This document shows, in pieces, positions 1 to 6,969 of a stretch of DNA of 15,211 nt (within the stretch, counting starts at the first letter, position 1; each line of letters opens with the position of its first letter). The notes under the pieces are model-generated. The model was not told the DNA's origin and did not search any database. It saw nothing but the letters and a program-made list of their open reading frames with translations. This DNA is from an uncultured Clostridia bacterium. GTDB taxonomy: Bacteria; Bacillota; Clostridia; Christensenellales; CAG-917. The position numbers and the translations under genes are program-made. Where the stretch lies: NCBI GenBank assembly GCA_947589635.1, contig CANQCC010000020.1:1-15211 (forward strand). The letters run 5' to 3'.

Positions 1-1522
1 CGCCGTTTTTGAGGGGGAAGGTCTCGGGCAGCTTGCCGGAGGGGTTCACGTCGCCGAAAAGCACGTCGTAGGTCGCCTCGCCGACAGCCTGTCCGCCTAT
101 GTACATGTTGATTATGGATTTTACGTCGCTCTCCCAATCGCCAAGCTCCACGGGAGCGCCGAGTGATAGCACTACCACGACGTTGGGATTGACCTTGAGA
201 AGCTCGCTGACAAGCAGGTTGTGCGCCTCGGGCATGTTGAGGTGCGAGCGGTCGTAACCTTCGGATTCGTACGCGTCGGTAAGGCCGATGAAGACTACGA
301 CTTTGTCCTTGCCTTCGGCGACTTTAAGCGCCTGTTTAAGCAACTTTTTGCTCATGCCGTCGCCCTTAAGCGTGTATCCGTCCGCATAGGCGTACGCCTG
401 TCCAGCGGCGTCAAGCGCGTCGGTAAAGGAGACTATCTTTGTCGCGGCGATGTGGCTGGAGCCTGCGCCCTGGAAACGCGCCTGCTTTGCAAGTTTGCCT
501 ATGACCGCGATGTTTTCGGTGCGGGAGAGGGGAAGCGCGCCGTCCTCGTTTTTGAGAAGCACCGCGCTGTTTGCGGCGGCCTTTCTTGCTACGGCGTGAT
601 TCTTTTCGAAGTCCGTCTTATAGCCCTCGACTTCGCGTTCCGCGTTTTCATAGGCGAATCTGATCATCCTAAGCGCCACCTTGTCAAGATCCTTCTCACT
701 TAAGGAGCCGTCTTTGACGGCGGCGATTATCTTGCGGTCGTTCAAGCCCTTGTTGCCGGGCATCTCGAGGTCAAGCCCCGCTTTGACGCCTTCTATGCGG
801 TCGTTCACCGCGCCCCAGTCGCTGACTACGATGCCCTTAAAGCCCCACTCGTCGCGAAGTACGTCCGTGAGCATGCGCTTGTTGTCGGACAAGTACGTCC
901 CGTTGAGACGGTTGTAGGAGCACATGACCGTGGTGGGTTGCTCCTGCTTGACCACGCGCTCGAAGGCGGGCATGTATATCTCGCGCAAGGCGCGCTCGTC
1001 CACGACGGAGCTGATGTTCATGCGGATATGCTCCTCGTTGTTGGCGAGGAAGTGCTTAAGCGACGTGCCTACGCCTTCCTTTTGTACGCCGTGCACCCAC
1101 GCCGCGCCCATGACGCCCGCAAGGTAGGGGTCCTCTGAAAAATATTCGAAATTTCTGCCGCAAAGAGGGCTGCGCTTGATGTTGACGCCGGGCCCTAAAA
1201 CCGTGCATACCTTAAGCGCTTTCGCTTCGTCGGCGATGGCTTTGCCAACCTCTTCAAGCAGCTCCGGGTCCCAGCTTGCGGCGGTAGTGGCGGCGCCGGG
1301 GAAGCAGGTGGCAGGCTCCGAAGAGCCCATGATGTTGGTGCCGTTTTCCTTTTGCTTTTCCTTGCGCAGTCCGCTCGGCCCGTCGGATACCCAAACCGCC
1401 GGGATGTCTACGTCGTCCCGCTTGATGGGCTGAGTCAGCCAATTTGTGGAGCCGGAGCACAGCGACGCCTTTTCTTCAAGAGTCAGTTTCTTAAGAATGG
1501 CGATATAATCTTGTTCTGTCAT
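1..1522 (-). CDS. Glycoside hydrolase family 3 beta-glucosidase (partial; C-terminus outside the window)
   Basis: The minus-strand frame is open from ATG at 1522 to the window edge, giving 507 residues; GH3 enzymes of this kind are usually 700-850. It should release terminal beta-linked glucose or a related sugar from oligosaccharides by a retaining mechanism. The GH3 N-terminal barrel covers about residues 15-300. Visible signatures are VSDGPSGLR (45-53), RNFEYFSEDP (near 133-142), SLKHFLANNEE (164-174) and VVSDWGAVNDR, where D235 is the expected nucleophile. The GH3 C-domain begins near 350. E421 in SEGYDR (420-425) is the candidate acid/base residue, by analogy with GEGYDR-type motifs. There is no signal peptide, so it is probably cytoplasmic and acts on imported sugars. 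The start is supported by GGAGG six bases upstream. The family is certain; the exact substrate is not. Confidence 0.95.
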   Translation of the reverse strand, partial: MTEQDYIAILKKLTLEEKASLCSGSTNWLTQPIKRDDVDIPAVWVSDGPSGLRKEKQKENGTNIMGSSEPATCFPGAATTAASWDPELLEEVGKAIADEAKALKVCTVLGPGVNIKRSPLCGRNFEYFSEDPYLAGVMGAAWVHGVQKEGVGTSLKHFLANNEEHIRMNISSVVDERALREIYMPAFERVVKQEQPTTVMCSYNRLNGTYLSDNKRMLTDVLRDEWGFKGIVVSDWGAVNDRIEGVKAGLDLEMPGNKGLNDRKIIAAVKDGSLSEKDLDKVALRMIRFAYENAEREVEGYKTDFEKNHAVARKAAANSAVLLKNEDGALPLSRTENIAVIGKLAKQARFQGAGSSHIAATKIVSFTDALDAAGQAYAYADGYTLKGDGMSKKLLKQALKVAEGKDKVVVFIGLTDAYESEGYDRSHLNMPEAHNLLVSELLKVNPNVVVVLSLGAPVELGDWESDVKSIINMYIGGQAVGEATYDVLFGDVNPSGKLPETFPLKNG

Positions 1523-1556
1523 AATCTTCCTCCATGGTCATAAACCTATTATAAAT

Positions 1557-1585
1557 ATTGTACTATAAAAACAAAACTTTCGCAA
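1557..1585 (-). promoter_or_regulatory. Sigma-A-type promoter of the GH3 beta-glucosidase gene
   Basis: On the minus strand TTGCGA (1580-1585) and TACAAT (1557-1562) are separated by exactly 17 bp, about 35 bp upstream of the start codon. A 5-bp inverted repeat, CGCAA-N7-TTGCG (1581-1597), overlaps the -35 box and could be an operator for a sugar-responsive repressor, but it is short. The -10 matches five of six consensus bases and the -35 four of six. Confidence 0.55.
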
Positions 1586-1614
1586 TAGTCATTTGCGCCG
1601 CTTAAGGCCCATAC

Positions 1615-1662
1615 GATAAAAAATAAAAACGGCCGCTTAAATTGTCAGGACAGCCGCTTTTT
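1615..1662 (-). terminator. Probable weak terminator after the O-acetyltransferase gene
   Basis: On the minus strand, CGGC (1653-1656) can pair with GCCG (1630-1633). The pairing can be extended by A:U pairs with one bulge, and a long T-rich run follows (TTTTTATTTTTT, 1618-1629). The GC stem is only 4 bp, so termination may be inefficient. It lies about 70 bp downstream of the acetyltransferase stop and just before the GH3 promoter. Confidence 0.4.
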
Positions 1663-1728
1663 GAAGGAAATTTGTATTTCAATTTGCAAAAAGTATTATA
1701 AATTATGGCGATTTTTGAAATACTCGCC

Positions 1729-2394
1729 TCATTTTCTCTTGCCGCGAGGGGTCGGGATCTCCTGCGCGGAGTAGGTTTTAAGCACGTCCAGCTTGTCGTC
1801 GTCGGTTATCTCGCGGATCACCTTTGCGGGCACTCCCGCGACGAAGGTGCGGGCGGGAACGTCGCGCGTGACTACGCTGCCGGCGCCTATGACCGCGCCG
1901 TCTCCTATCGTGACTCCGCCGCATACCGTGACGCAGGAGGCGAACCATACGTCGTTGCCTATGGTTATGGGTTTTGCGTATTCAAGGTCGTGATAGCCCG
2001 TGGGATATTGTTGCTGTTTGCGCTCCTCGAAGTGCAGCGGGTGGACGGGCGTTGCAAGCGTGACGCGCGTGCCGAACATGCATCCGTTTCCTATCTTTAT
2101 GGGCGCTACGTCAAGGAAAGTGCAGTCGAAGTTGGTAAACAGGTCGTCGCCGAAGGTTATGTTGACGCCGTACTCGCAATGAAAGTTGCTCCAGACGCAG
2201 AAATTCTTTCCGTGATTCGGGATAAGTTTTTTAATAATGCGCTCGCGACGGGAGACTTGCCGCATGGGCACGCGGTTGTACTTTTCCGCAAGGTTAAGGG
2301 CGAAGTCGTGCCTCTTTGTTATGTATTGGTCGGTAGGGTTGTACAATTTGCCCTCGCGCATAAGTATAAAATCTTTGCTGATCTCGTCCGCCAT
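1729..2394 (-). CDS. Maltose/galactoside O-acetyltransferase-family protein (left-handed beta-helix)
   Basis: The protein has 221 residues from the ATG at 2394. It should move an acetyl group from acetyl-CoA to a sugar hydroxyl in the cytoplasm, as LacA and Maa do. Residues 1-45 form the Maa-type N-terminal helical cap (REGKLYNP at 13-20). Hexapeptide repeats of the left-handed beta-helix fill about 75-195, including TFLDVAPIKIGNGC and VTIGDGAVIGAGSVVTRDVP. H118 in TPVHPLH is the expected catalytic histidine, and VAGVPAKV (185-192) is the usual closing motif. An in-frame ATG lies 20 codons further upstream, but the 2394 start has GGAGG six bases before it, and the upstream extension is hydrophobic and unlike the family. 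The neighbouring GH3 gene fits sugar metabolism. The C-terminal 20 residues are extra and polar. The true acceptor is unknown. Confidence 0.9.
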   Translation of the reverse strand: MADEISKDFILMREGKLYNPTDQYITKRHDFALNLAEKYNRVPMRQVSRRERIIKKLIPNHGKNFCVWSNFHCEYGVNITFGDDLFTNFDCTFLDVAPIKIGNGCMFGTRVTLATPVHPLHFEERKQQQYPTGYHDLEYAKPITIGNDVWFASCVTVCGGVTIGDGAVIGAGSVVTRDVPARTFVAGVPAKVIREITDDDKLDVLKTYSAQEIPTPRGKRK

Positions 2395-2437
2395 AGTAAA
2401 CCTCCGATTTGCGATATGATATAAGGATATCAAAATT

Positions 2438-2467
2438 ATAATAACTTTTATCAAGCCGTTTTGTCAA
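2438..2467 (-). promoter_or_regulatory. Sigma-A-type promoter of the O-acetyltransferase gene
   Basis: Minus strand TTGACA (2462-2467, perfect) and TATTAT (2438-2443) are separated by 18 bp, about 44 bp before the ATG at 2394. A nearby TTGATA and TATAAT offer other registers, so the exact -10 is uncertain. It is divergent from the sigma factor operon. Confidence 0.55.
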
Positions 2468-2535
2468 GAGCGGCAAAAGTATTGAAATGCGAAGCCGAAA
2501 GATATAAAATATTTGAGAGGAAATTTTGCGAGGAG

Positions 2536-2561
2536 CGTAACCTGACGGCCTCCTCTGCGTA
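2536..2561 (+). promoter_or_regulatory. ECF-sigma-type, probably autoregulatory promoter
   Basis: CGTAAC (2536-2541), 16 bp, then CGTA (2558-2561) has the layout of ECF promoters such as Bacillus sigma-W (TGAAAC-N16-CGTA). It lies 26 bp upstream of an ECF sigma gene, the usual place for self-activation. An inverted repeat GAGGAG (2530-2535) / CTCCTC (2550-2555) brackets the -35 box. The match is visible; control by this particular sigma factor is inference. Confidence 0.6.
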
Positions 2562-2587
2562 TTTTTATCGAACGAAAGGAGAACGAG

Positions 2588-3076
2588 ATGAAAAACGCGG
2601 CGTTTGAAAGGCTATATGCGAGATACAGCAACGAGGCAAAGCTGTACGTCTGCTCCCTCACGCATAACGCCGCCCTCGCCGAGGAGATCGTTCAAGAGGC
2701 GTTTTCGCGGGCACTGACGTCCATCGAGGAGGAAAAAGACGGCTTCAAATATTGGCTGTTCAAGGTGTGTAGAAATTGCTATTTTGACTATTTGCGGAAA
2801 TCTAAACGCGTCGTTCCCATCGACGACGCCATGAAAAGCGGCGAAGAGGAACTTGCCGACAGGGTCATCCGCGCCGACGAATACAGGGCCCTGTATCGCG
2901 CGATAGGCAAATTGAGCGAGGACTATCGCGAGGCGGTCATGCTGTTTTACTTCAACGGCCTGAGTATCGCGGAGATTGCCGACATCCTTTCAAAGAGCGC
3001 GGACAGCGTCAAAGTGCGCCTTTTCAGGGCGCGAGCAAAACTAAAATCTATTCTGGAGGCAGAAAATGAACTTTGA
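2588..3076 (+). CDS. ECF (extracytoplasmic function) RNA polymerase sigma factor
   Basis: This 162-residue protein has the two-domain layout of group 4 sigma-70 factors. Region 2 spans about residues 5-72: FERLYARYSNEAKLYV, then EEIVQEAFSRAL, then YWLFKVCRNCYFDYLR, which should bind core polymerase and the -10 element. Region 4 spans about 101-155: LSEDYREAVMLFYFNGLSIAEIA, then a helix-turn-helix with VKVRLFRARAKLK, which reads the -35 element. The length is typical. The ATG has AAGGAG six bases upstream. The last 11 bases overlap the start of the following membrane-protein gene, which indicates translational coupling and a sigma/anti-sigma pair. An ECF-like promoter precedes it, suggesting self-amplification once the anti-sigma is released. 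The triggering signal cannot be told from the sequence. Confidence 0.95.
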   Translation: MKNAAFERLYARYSNEAKLYVCSLTHNAALAEEIVQEAFSRALTSIEEEKDGFKYWLFKVCRNCYFDYLRKSKRVVPIDDAMKSGEEELADRVIRADEYRALYRAIGKLSEDYREAVMLFYFNGLSIAEIADILSKSADSVKVRLFRARAKLKSILEAENEL

Positions 3077-3824
3077 AGAAGCATTGAAAAAAGTTAAAGC
3101 GGGTACGGCTTCCGACGAGGAACGCGAGTATGTAAGATCCCGCCTATCGGCTGCAAACAAGACCGTCTACGGCGCCCCTGCCGTGGACTTCGACAAGGCG
3201 CTCGAGCATATGGAGCAGGGTACGGCGACCGAGGAGGAGATATCCTACGTCAAAGCGCGCATGGAAGAGGCGGATATAGCGCTGTCCGACGACGCGGCGC
3301 AGGCAGGCCTGACAAGCGCCCCCTCAAACGACGTCCGCATGCCCGCGGCTCCCGTGCAGGAGGCCAGCAAAGACGACGTGAAACAGGCCAAAAAGTCCTT
3401 CAAAAAGCGCTATATCCTCGTCCCCGTGTGCGTATTGCTCGTCATCGTGGTGGCGCTTGGCGCGATACTCGGAGGCGTGTTCGGATATGCCGCAAGCAGC
3501 GCCAAAAAGAGCATGAATTTCGACCTTGAACACTGCAAGCAACAAGCCATAGCTTACGTGCTTGACAACCAACAGAGCTTAGGGGTCCCTCAGGACGTAT
3601 CCTTCGGGAATGGACAACTTCGCGTAGAGGACGTGGACAGGCAATTCCACTATAACGCCAAAAAGCTTGACGCCAGCTACTATTATTACGAGATAGACGT
3701 CGAGGGCAGAGCAGTTATCAGCGGCGGCATTCGTCCATATACCGTTGAGCTTGAAGTCGAACTTCGCGTGAACACCGTGACCGGCAGCGTCGAGGTTATC
3801 AAATCCGACTATGACGTCGACTGA
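3066..3824 (+). CDS. Probable anti-sigma factor: single-pass membrane protein with duplicated N-terminal motif
   Basis: This 252-residue protein is encoded with an 11-bp overlap with the ECF sigma gene; its ATG has GGAGG six bases upstream. The cytoplasmic part contains two copies of one motif: residues 3-31 (FEEALKKVKAGTASDEEREYV core) and 42-70 (FDKALEHMEQGTATEEEISYV core). A basic stretch (KKSFKKR, 109-115) leads into one transmembrane helix at about 117-141, giving an N-in topology. Residues 150-252 form an extracytoplasmic domain, with CKQQAIAYVLDNQ and paired strands YYYYEIDVEG / VELEVELRVNTVTGSVEVI, reminiscent of PepSY folds. There is no HxxxCxxC zinc-anti-sigma motif. It most likely holds the sigma factor at the membrane. 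The anti-sigma role rests on gene order and topology; the exact family is not recognised. Confidence 0.75.
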   Translation: MNFEEALKKVKAGTASDEEREYVRSRLSAANKTVYGAPAVDFDKALEHMEQGTATEEEISYVKARMEEADIALSDDAAQAGLTSAPSNDVRMPAAPVQEASKDDVKQAKKSFKKRYILVPVCVLLVIVVALGAILGGVFGYAASSAKKSMNFDLEHCKQQAIAYVLDNQQSLGVPQDVSFGNGQLRVEDVDRQFHYNAKKLDASYYYYEIDVEGRAVISGGIRPYTVELEVELRVNTVTGSVEVIKSDYDVD

Positions 3825-3849
3825 CATCTGAAACATTTTGACAAATGCC

Positions 3850-3879
3850 AAAAGCGCTCCGAGTTTTCGGAGCGCTTTT
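3850..3879. terminator. Strong intrinsic terminator, probably bidirectional
   Basis: A perfect 13-bp stem: AAAAGCGCTCCGA (3850-3862), loop GTTT, TCGGAGCGCTTTT (3867-3879). It starts 26 bp after the sigma/anti-sigma operon. Because the stem begins with AAAA and ends with TTTT, it could also stop the convergent metNIQ transcripts, for which I see no closer T-run terminator. Confidence 0.9.
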
Positions 3880-3898
3880 AACGCCGGTATTTTTTGTT

Positions 3899-4016
3899 GC
3901 CGCGTCGCTTATTTAAGCAGACGTCATTACGTTTATTTTAAGCAGACGCCGTTATGCTTAACGTTTTGCCGACGTCAAGCGCTTATTATTTTGCCGACGT
4001 CTTTGGTTTAGTGTCC
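3899..4016. repeat. Degenerate tandem repeat, about 25-bp period, roughly four copies
   Basis: The motif GCMGACGYC recurs with GACGTC/GACGCC beginning at 3920, 3945, 3971 and 3996, that is at steps of 25, 26 and 25 bp. Each is followed by an AT-rich segment resembling GCTTATTTTAA. A shortened earlier copy (GCCGCGTC then GCTTATTTAA) sits at 3899-3916. The block fills most of the gap between the two convergent operons. No open reading frame explains it. Function is unknown. Confidence 0.6.
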
Positions 4017-4034
4017 GAGCGGCGGCGATTTACT

Positions 4035-4053
4035 TGACATTTTGCAAATGTCA
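4035..4053. promoter_or_regulatory. 19-bp palindrome downstream of metQ
   Basis: TGACATTTTGCAAATGTCA has 8-bp arms and a 3-bp centre. On the plus strand TTGC and six Ts follow, so it looks like a terminator in that direction; on the minus strand (metQ) no T-run follows. It may instead be a protein-binding dyad or a transcript-end stabilising hairpin. Confidence 0.4.
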
Positions 4054-4082
4054 TTGCTTTTTTGACTTCCGATTTGCATATT

Positions 4083-4928
4083 TTACAGCGAGAATGACGG
4101 GCGTACCGCTCCATGGTAGGTGTTGTTTATATAGTCTATCACCTGTTGCGACTTGAGGGCGTTTACAAGCGCTTTGATCTTGTCGTCGTTTTCATGCCCC
4201 TCCTTTACGGCGATTATATTGGCGTAAAGCTGAGCCGCCTCGCCGTCCGCGCTTTCCGTGCCGAGGACGTTTGTGATGTCAAGCCCGTTCTGGATCGCGT
4301 AGTTGCCGTTGATGACCGCAAGCGTGCCCGAAGCGCTCTCCCTCAGGTGCAGCGCCACGTCCTCCGCTTTGAGGGGAGTTATCGTGTTGCCGTTTGCCGA
4401 TATGTCGTGCACGGTCAGGTTTACGCGGGGATCGGCGCCTGCGGGAAGGGTTATGAAGCCCTCGTCGGCAAGCACAAACAGCGCGCGGGTCAGGTTGGTC
4501 GGATCGTTGGGGACAAGTATGACGCGTCCCGTCTTTACCGAGTCGTAACTTGCCTTATCGACGTCTTTCCCGTATACGCCAAGCGGCTCGTAGTGTATTT
4601 TGTCTACCGCGACAAGGTGGGTGCCATAGTCGGCGTTGAAGCTCTCAAGATAGGGCGCGTGCTGAAAGTAATTGGCGTTTACCGATCCCTCTTCAAGCGC
4701 GGTGTTTGGCGTTATGTAGTCGTCGAACACTTTGACGTACAGTTTGTACCCTTGCTGCTTGAGGACGTCTTTTACTACGTTCAATATCTCGGCGTGAGGG
4801 GAGGCGCTTGCGCCCACGACTATGTTGTGCGGGTCGTCGGGATTGGGATTGCACGCGGTCAGCGCGAACGTGAGCGAAAGCGTGAGGATGGCTACTGTTA
4901 TGATGGCTACGATTCTTGATTTTTTCAT
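4083..4928 (-). CDS. metQ: MetQ, methionine-binding lipoprotein of the MetNIQ ABC transporter
   Basis: This is the substrate receptor that captures methionine outside the membrane and delivers it to MetI. The chosen ATG at 4928 gives 281 residues. An in-frame ATG at 4943 has no ribosome binding site, and its own GGAG segment (TATGGAGAA) serves as the Shine-Dalgarno for 4928. The N-terminus is a lipoprotein signal: MKKSR, a hydrophobic core, then lipobox LTAC with the acylated Cys at residue 26. The mature domain is NlpA/MetQ type: VGASASPHAEIL, YFQHAPYLESFN, VPNDPTNLTRALFVLADEGFI and VINGNYAIQNGL. It is the last gene of the metN-metI-metQ operon, 84 bp after metI, a gap that may help tune its expression. 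NlpA-like paralogs can bind other ligands, but the operon and its Met-codon leader support methionine. Confidence 0.93.
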   Translation of the reverse strand: MKKSRIVAIITVAILTLSLTFALTACNPNPDDPHNIVVGASASPHAEILNVVKDVLKQQGYKLYVKVFDDYITPNTALEEGSVNANYFQHAPYLESFNADYGTHLVAVDKIHYEPLGVYGKDVDKASYDSVKTGRVILVPNDPTNLTRALFVLADEGFITLPAGADPRVNLTVHDISANGNTITPLKAEDVALHLRESASGTLAVINGNYAIQNGLDITNVLGTESADGEAAQLYANIIAVKEGHENDDKIKALVNALKSQQVIDYINNTYHGAVRPSFSL

Positions 4929-5012
4929 TTTTGTATTCTCCATATAATTATTTTTTATTTATAAGCCTTTCGGCGTTGATTTATTATTTTCAGGCATTCT
5001 ATTGCGCTCTTT

Positions 5013-5813
5013 TTAAGCGTGGTCGTCTTGCGAGGCGTCGTTTGTGCTTGTATCGTCCTGCGCGAGGTCGTTTGCGACCGTATCCTCTGTTGGCGTCGCA
5101 TCTTTTAAGGACTGATGGGTGCGGCTTCGTTTCGACTTTGAAAAGCGCTGGCGCTTGTCAAGGCGCTTTGCGATGGCCATGCCGACTTCCTGCAAGATCT
5201 GCACGATTATGACGGTCAGCGCCACGCACAGCCATATGACGTCCTGCGCGTTTGAAGGCCTTGCCTGAGATACCGCGAGCGCTCCCAGTCCTCCGCCGCC
5301 TATCGTGCCCGCCATGGCCGAGTAGCCGAGCACCGTGACAGTGGATATGACCGCGCCTACGACGAGTGAGGGTTTCGCTTCGGGCAGATACACTTTCCAT
5401 ATAATCTGCCACGTGTTTGCGCCCATAGATCTTGCCGCCTCTATCACGCCTCCTCCGACCTCTTTGAGGGAGGACTCCGCCATGCGCGCTATGTACGGCG
5501 CCGCCGCGACGATAAGCATAAATATCATTGCTCCGTTGCCTATGCTTGTGCCTATTATCGCGCGGGAGACCGGGATGAGGGCGACCATCAGGATGATGAA
5601 GGGGACGGAACGCAATATATTGACCACTACGCCAAGTATTTTGTTCAGCGCGGGAATGGGTTTTATGCCGCCTCTGTCCGTCGCCGCCAGCGCTATGCCG
5701 AGGGGAAGCCCTATCAGATATGCGACGAGGGTGGAAATTGCCGTAAGATAAATCGTTTCAAAGGTCGCGAGGGCGAATCCCTCAAAACCGAGTTGCGTAA
5801 AAAGTCTGCTCAT
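5013..5813 (-). CDS. metI: MetI, methionine ABC transporter permease with an unusual acidic C-terminal tail
   Basis: This is the membrane channel subunit of the methionine importer. The core (residues 1-220) has about five transmembrane helices and the ABC permease EAA loop, EAARSMGANTWQIIWKVYLP (125-144), which docks on MetN. The family is normally about 217-222 residues; this one has 266. The extra tail (221-266) is basic at first (KRQRFSKSKRSR) and then acidic, with two adjacent decapeptides DTVANDLAQD (244-253) and DTSTNDASQD (254-263). The ATG overlaps the metN stop by 4 bp (ATGA) and has GGAGG just upstream, so the two are translationally coupled. The tail has no recognised domain and is predicted to be disordered and cytoplasmic. 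Confidence 0.95.
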   Translation of the reverse strand: MSRLFTQLGFEGFALATFETIYLTAISTLVAYLIGLPLGIALAATDRGGIKPIPALNKILGVVVNILRSVPFIILMVALIPVSRAIIGTSIGNGAMIFMLIVAAAPYIARMAESSLKEVGGGVIEAARSMGANTWQIIWKVYLPEAKPSLVVGAVISTVTVLGYSAMAGTIGGGGLGALAVSQARPSNAQDVIWLCVALTVIIVQILQEVGMAIAKRLDKRQRFSKSKRSRTHQSLKDATPTEDTVANDLAQDDTSTNDASQDDHA

Positions 5814-6844
5814 AACTCCTCCTCAAACAGCACGTTGTGCGCGGCAAGATAATTTTCGGCTTTTTCAAGGTCCTCTTCCGCGACCTCCAGCACCATATGT
5901 CCCAAAGGCTTGCCGTCTATGTTTTTTGTGTCCGCGTAAAGTATGTTGGCTTTTACTCCGCTTTCGAGCGCCAGCCCGGATATGACGGGAGTGTCCGACA
6001 CGGTGCCGTCAAAGATTAGGCGCAACTTTTTGCCGCTTTCGCTCTCTATGGCGCGGATCAGGTCGGGGATTATAAGTTCCTTAGCGATGTCCGATCGGGG
6101 ACGGGAAAAGACCTCTGCTACGGTGCCGTGCTCCGCGATCTTGCTGTCGGAGATGACGGCGACGTCCGTGCATACGCTTTCGACGACTTTCATCTCGTGC
6201 GTGATGATTATGACGGTCACGCCAAGTTTTTTGTTTATGTCCTTAAGCAGCTTTAAGATGGACGACGTCGTGTTGGGGTCCAGCGCGCTTGTGGCCTCGT
6301 CGCACAGCAGGTATTTCGGCTTGAGGGCGAGGGCGCGCGCGATCGCAACGCGCTGTTTTTGTCCGCCGGAAAGCTCGGAGGGATAGGCATTCTTTTTGTC
6401 TTCGAGCTCCACAAGTCTCAAAAGCTCGTCCACACGCCCCTCGCAGTAGTCTTTGAAGAATTTGCGCTTCTTTATCGGCGACAGTTTTCCGCCCTCCGCC
6501 ACGACGTCCGCTCTTGCAAGCTCCAGAGGAAAGCGGACGTTGCGCGCCACGGTGCGCTGCTCAAGCAGATTGAAGTTCTGAAATATCATTCCGATGTTTC
6601 TGCGCAGCGTGTTCAGCCTCTTTTGCGAAGCCGCCGTGACGTCCTCGCCGTCTATGACGACTCTGCCCGAGGTGGGGCGCTCAAGCAGATTTATGCATCT
6701 GACAAGAGTGCTTTTGCCCGCGCCCGAAAGCCCTATTATGCCGAATATCGCGCCGTCGGGGACGATAAGATCTATGTCCGAAAGCGCCCGGACGTCGCCG
6801 CTTGCGGAGGAGTATGTTTTGCCAAGTTTTTCAAGTTGTATCAT
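5810..6844 (-). CDS. metN: MetN, methionine ABC transporter ATPase with C-terminal NIL domain
   Basis: The protein has 344 residues, the usual MetN length. It hydrolyses ATP to drive methionine import through MetI. The ATPase domain shows Walker A GLSGAGKST (38-46), the Q-loop IFQNFNLLEQ (87-96), signature LSGGQKQR (158-165), Walker B YLLCDEATSALDP (178-190) and an H-loop THE near 216. Residues about 265-344 form the NIL domain, which in characterised MetNI binds internal methionine and inhibits transport. The start has GAGG seven bases upstream. It is first in metN-metI-metQ, overlaps metI by 4 bp, and follows a leader of about 240 nt that encodes a Met-rich peptide and a terminator. Expression is therefore probably controlled by Met-tRNA charging and activity by the NIL domain. 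Confidence 0.96.
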   Translation of the reverse strand: MIQLEKLGKTYSSASGDVRALSDIDLIVPDGAIFGIIGLSGAGKSTLVRCINLLERPTSGRVVIDGEDVTAASQKRLNTLRRNIGMIFQNFNLLEQRTVARNVRFPLELARADVVAEGGKLSPIKKRKFFKDYCEGRVDELLRLVELEDKKNAYPSELSGGQKQRVAIARALALKPKYLLCDEATSALDPNTTSSILKLLKDINKKLGVTVIIITHEMKVVESVCTDVAVISDSKIAEHGTVAEVFSRPRSDIAKELIIPDLIRAIESESGKKLRLIFDGTVSDTPVISGLALESGVKANILYADTKNIDGKPLGHMVLEVAEEDLEKAENYLAAHNVLFEEEL

Positions 6845-6935
6845 AAATGCCTCTATAATGTCTGATTTTTTGCCGCTTTCGTGCGCTTAAAAAGCCCGAG
6901 GCGGCGGGATGTAAAATTTGGTTTTTATCGCGCGG

Positions 6936-6969
6936 AAAATAAAAACGCCCGGGAAAACGATCCCGAGCG
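6936..6969 (-). terminator. Attenuator terminator in the metNIQ leader
   Basis: On the minus strand CGCUCGGG (6969-6962) pairs with CCCGGGCG (6953-6946): 8 bp with one G:U and an 8-nt loop. UUUUUAUUUU (6945-6936) follows directly. It lies about 90 nt before metN, inside the leader, so it would cut the transcript before the operon. Its 5' arm is also the 3' arm of the alternative long hairpin (6959-7029). Confidence 0.85.

Noticed and set aside
221..703. Plus-strand frame of 160 codons in the GH3 region
   Set aside because: It lies wholly inside the open minus-strand GH3 frame with its conserved SDW and KHF motifs, and has no ribosome binding site.
1705..2424. Long plus-strand reading frame of 239 codons opposite the O-acetyltransferase
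   Set aside because: It is the complementary-strand shadow of the acetyltransferase. It has no ribosome binding site and its product resembles no family, while the minus-strand protein has clear hexapeptide repeats and a catalytic His.
4941..4943. Upstream ATG as the metQ start
   Set aside because: It has an AT-only upstream region with no Shine-Dalgarno, and the GGAG immediately after it is well placed for the ATG at 4928, which gives a standard MKKSR lipoprotein signal.
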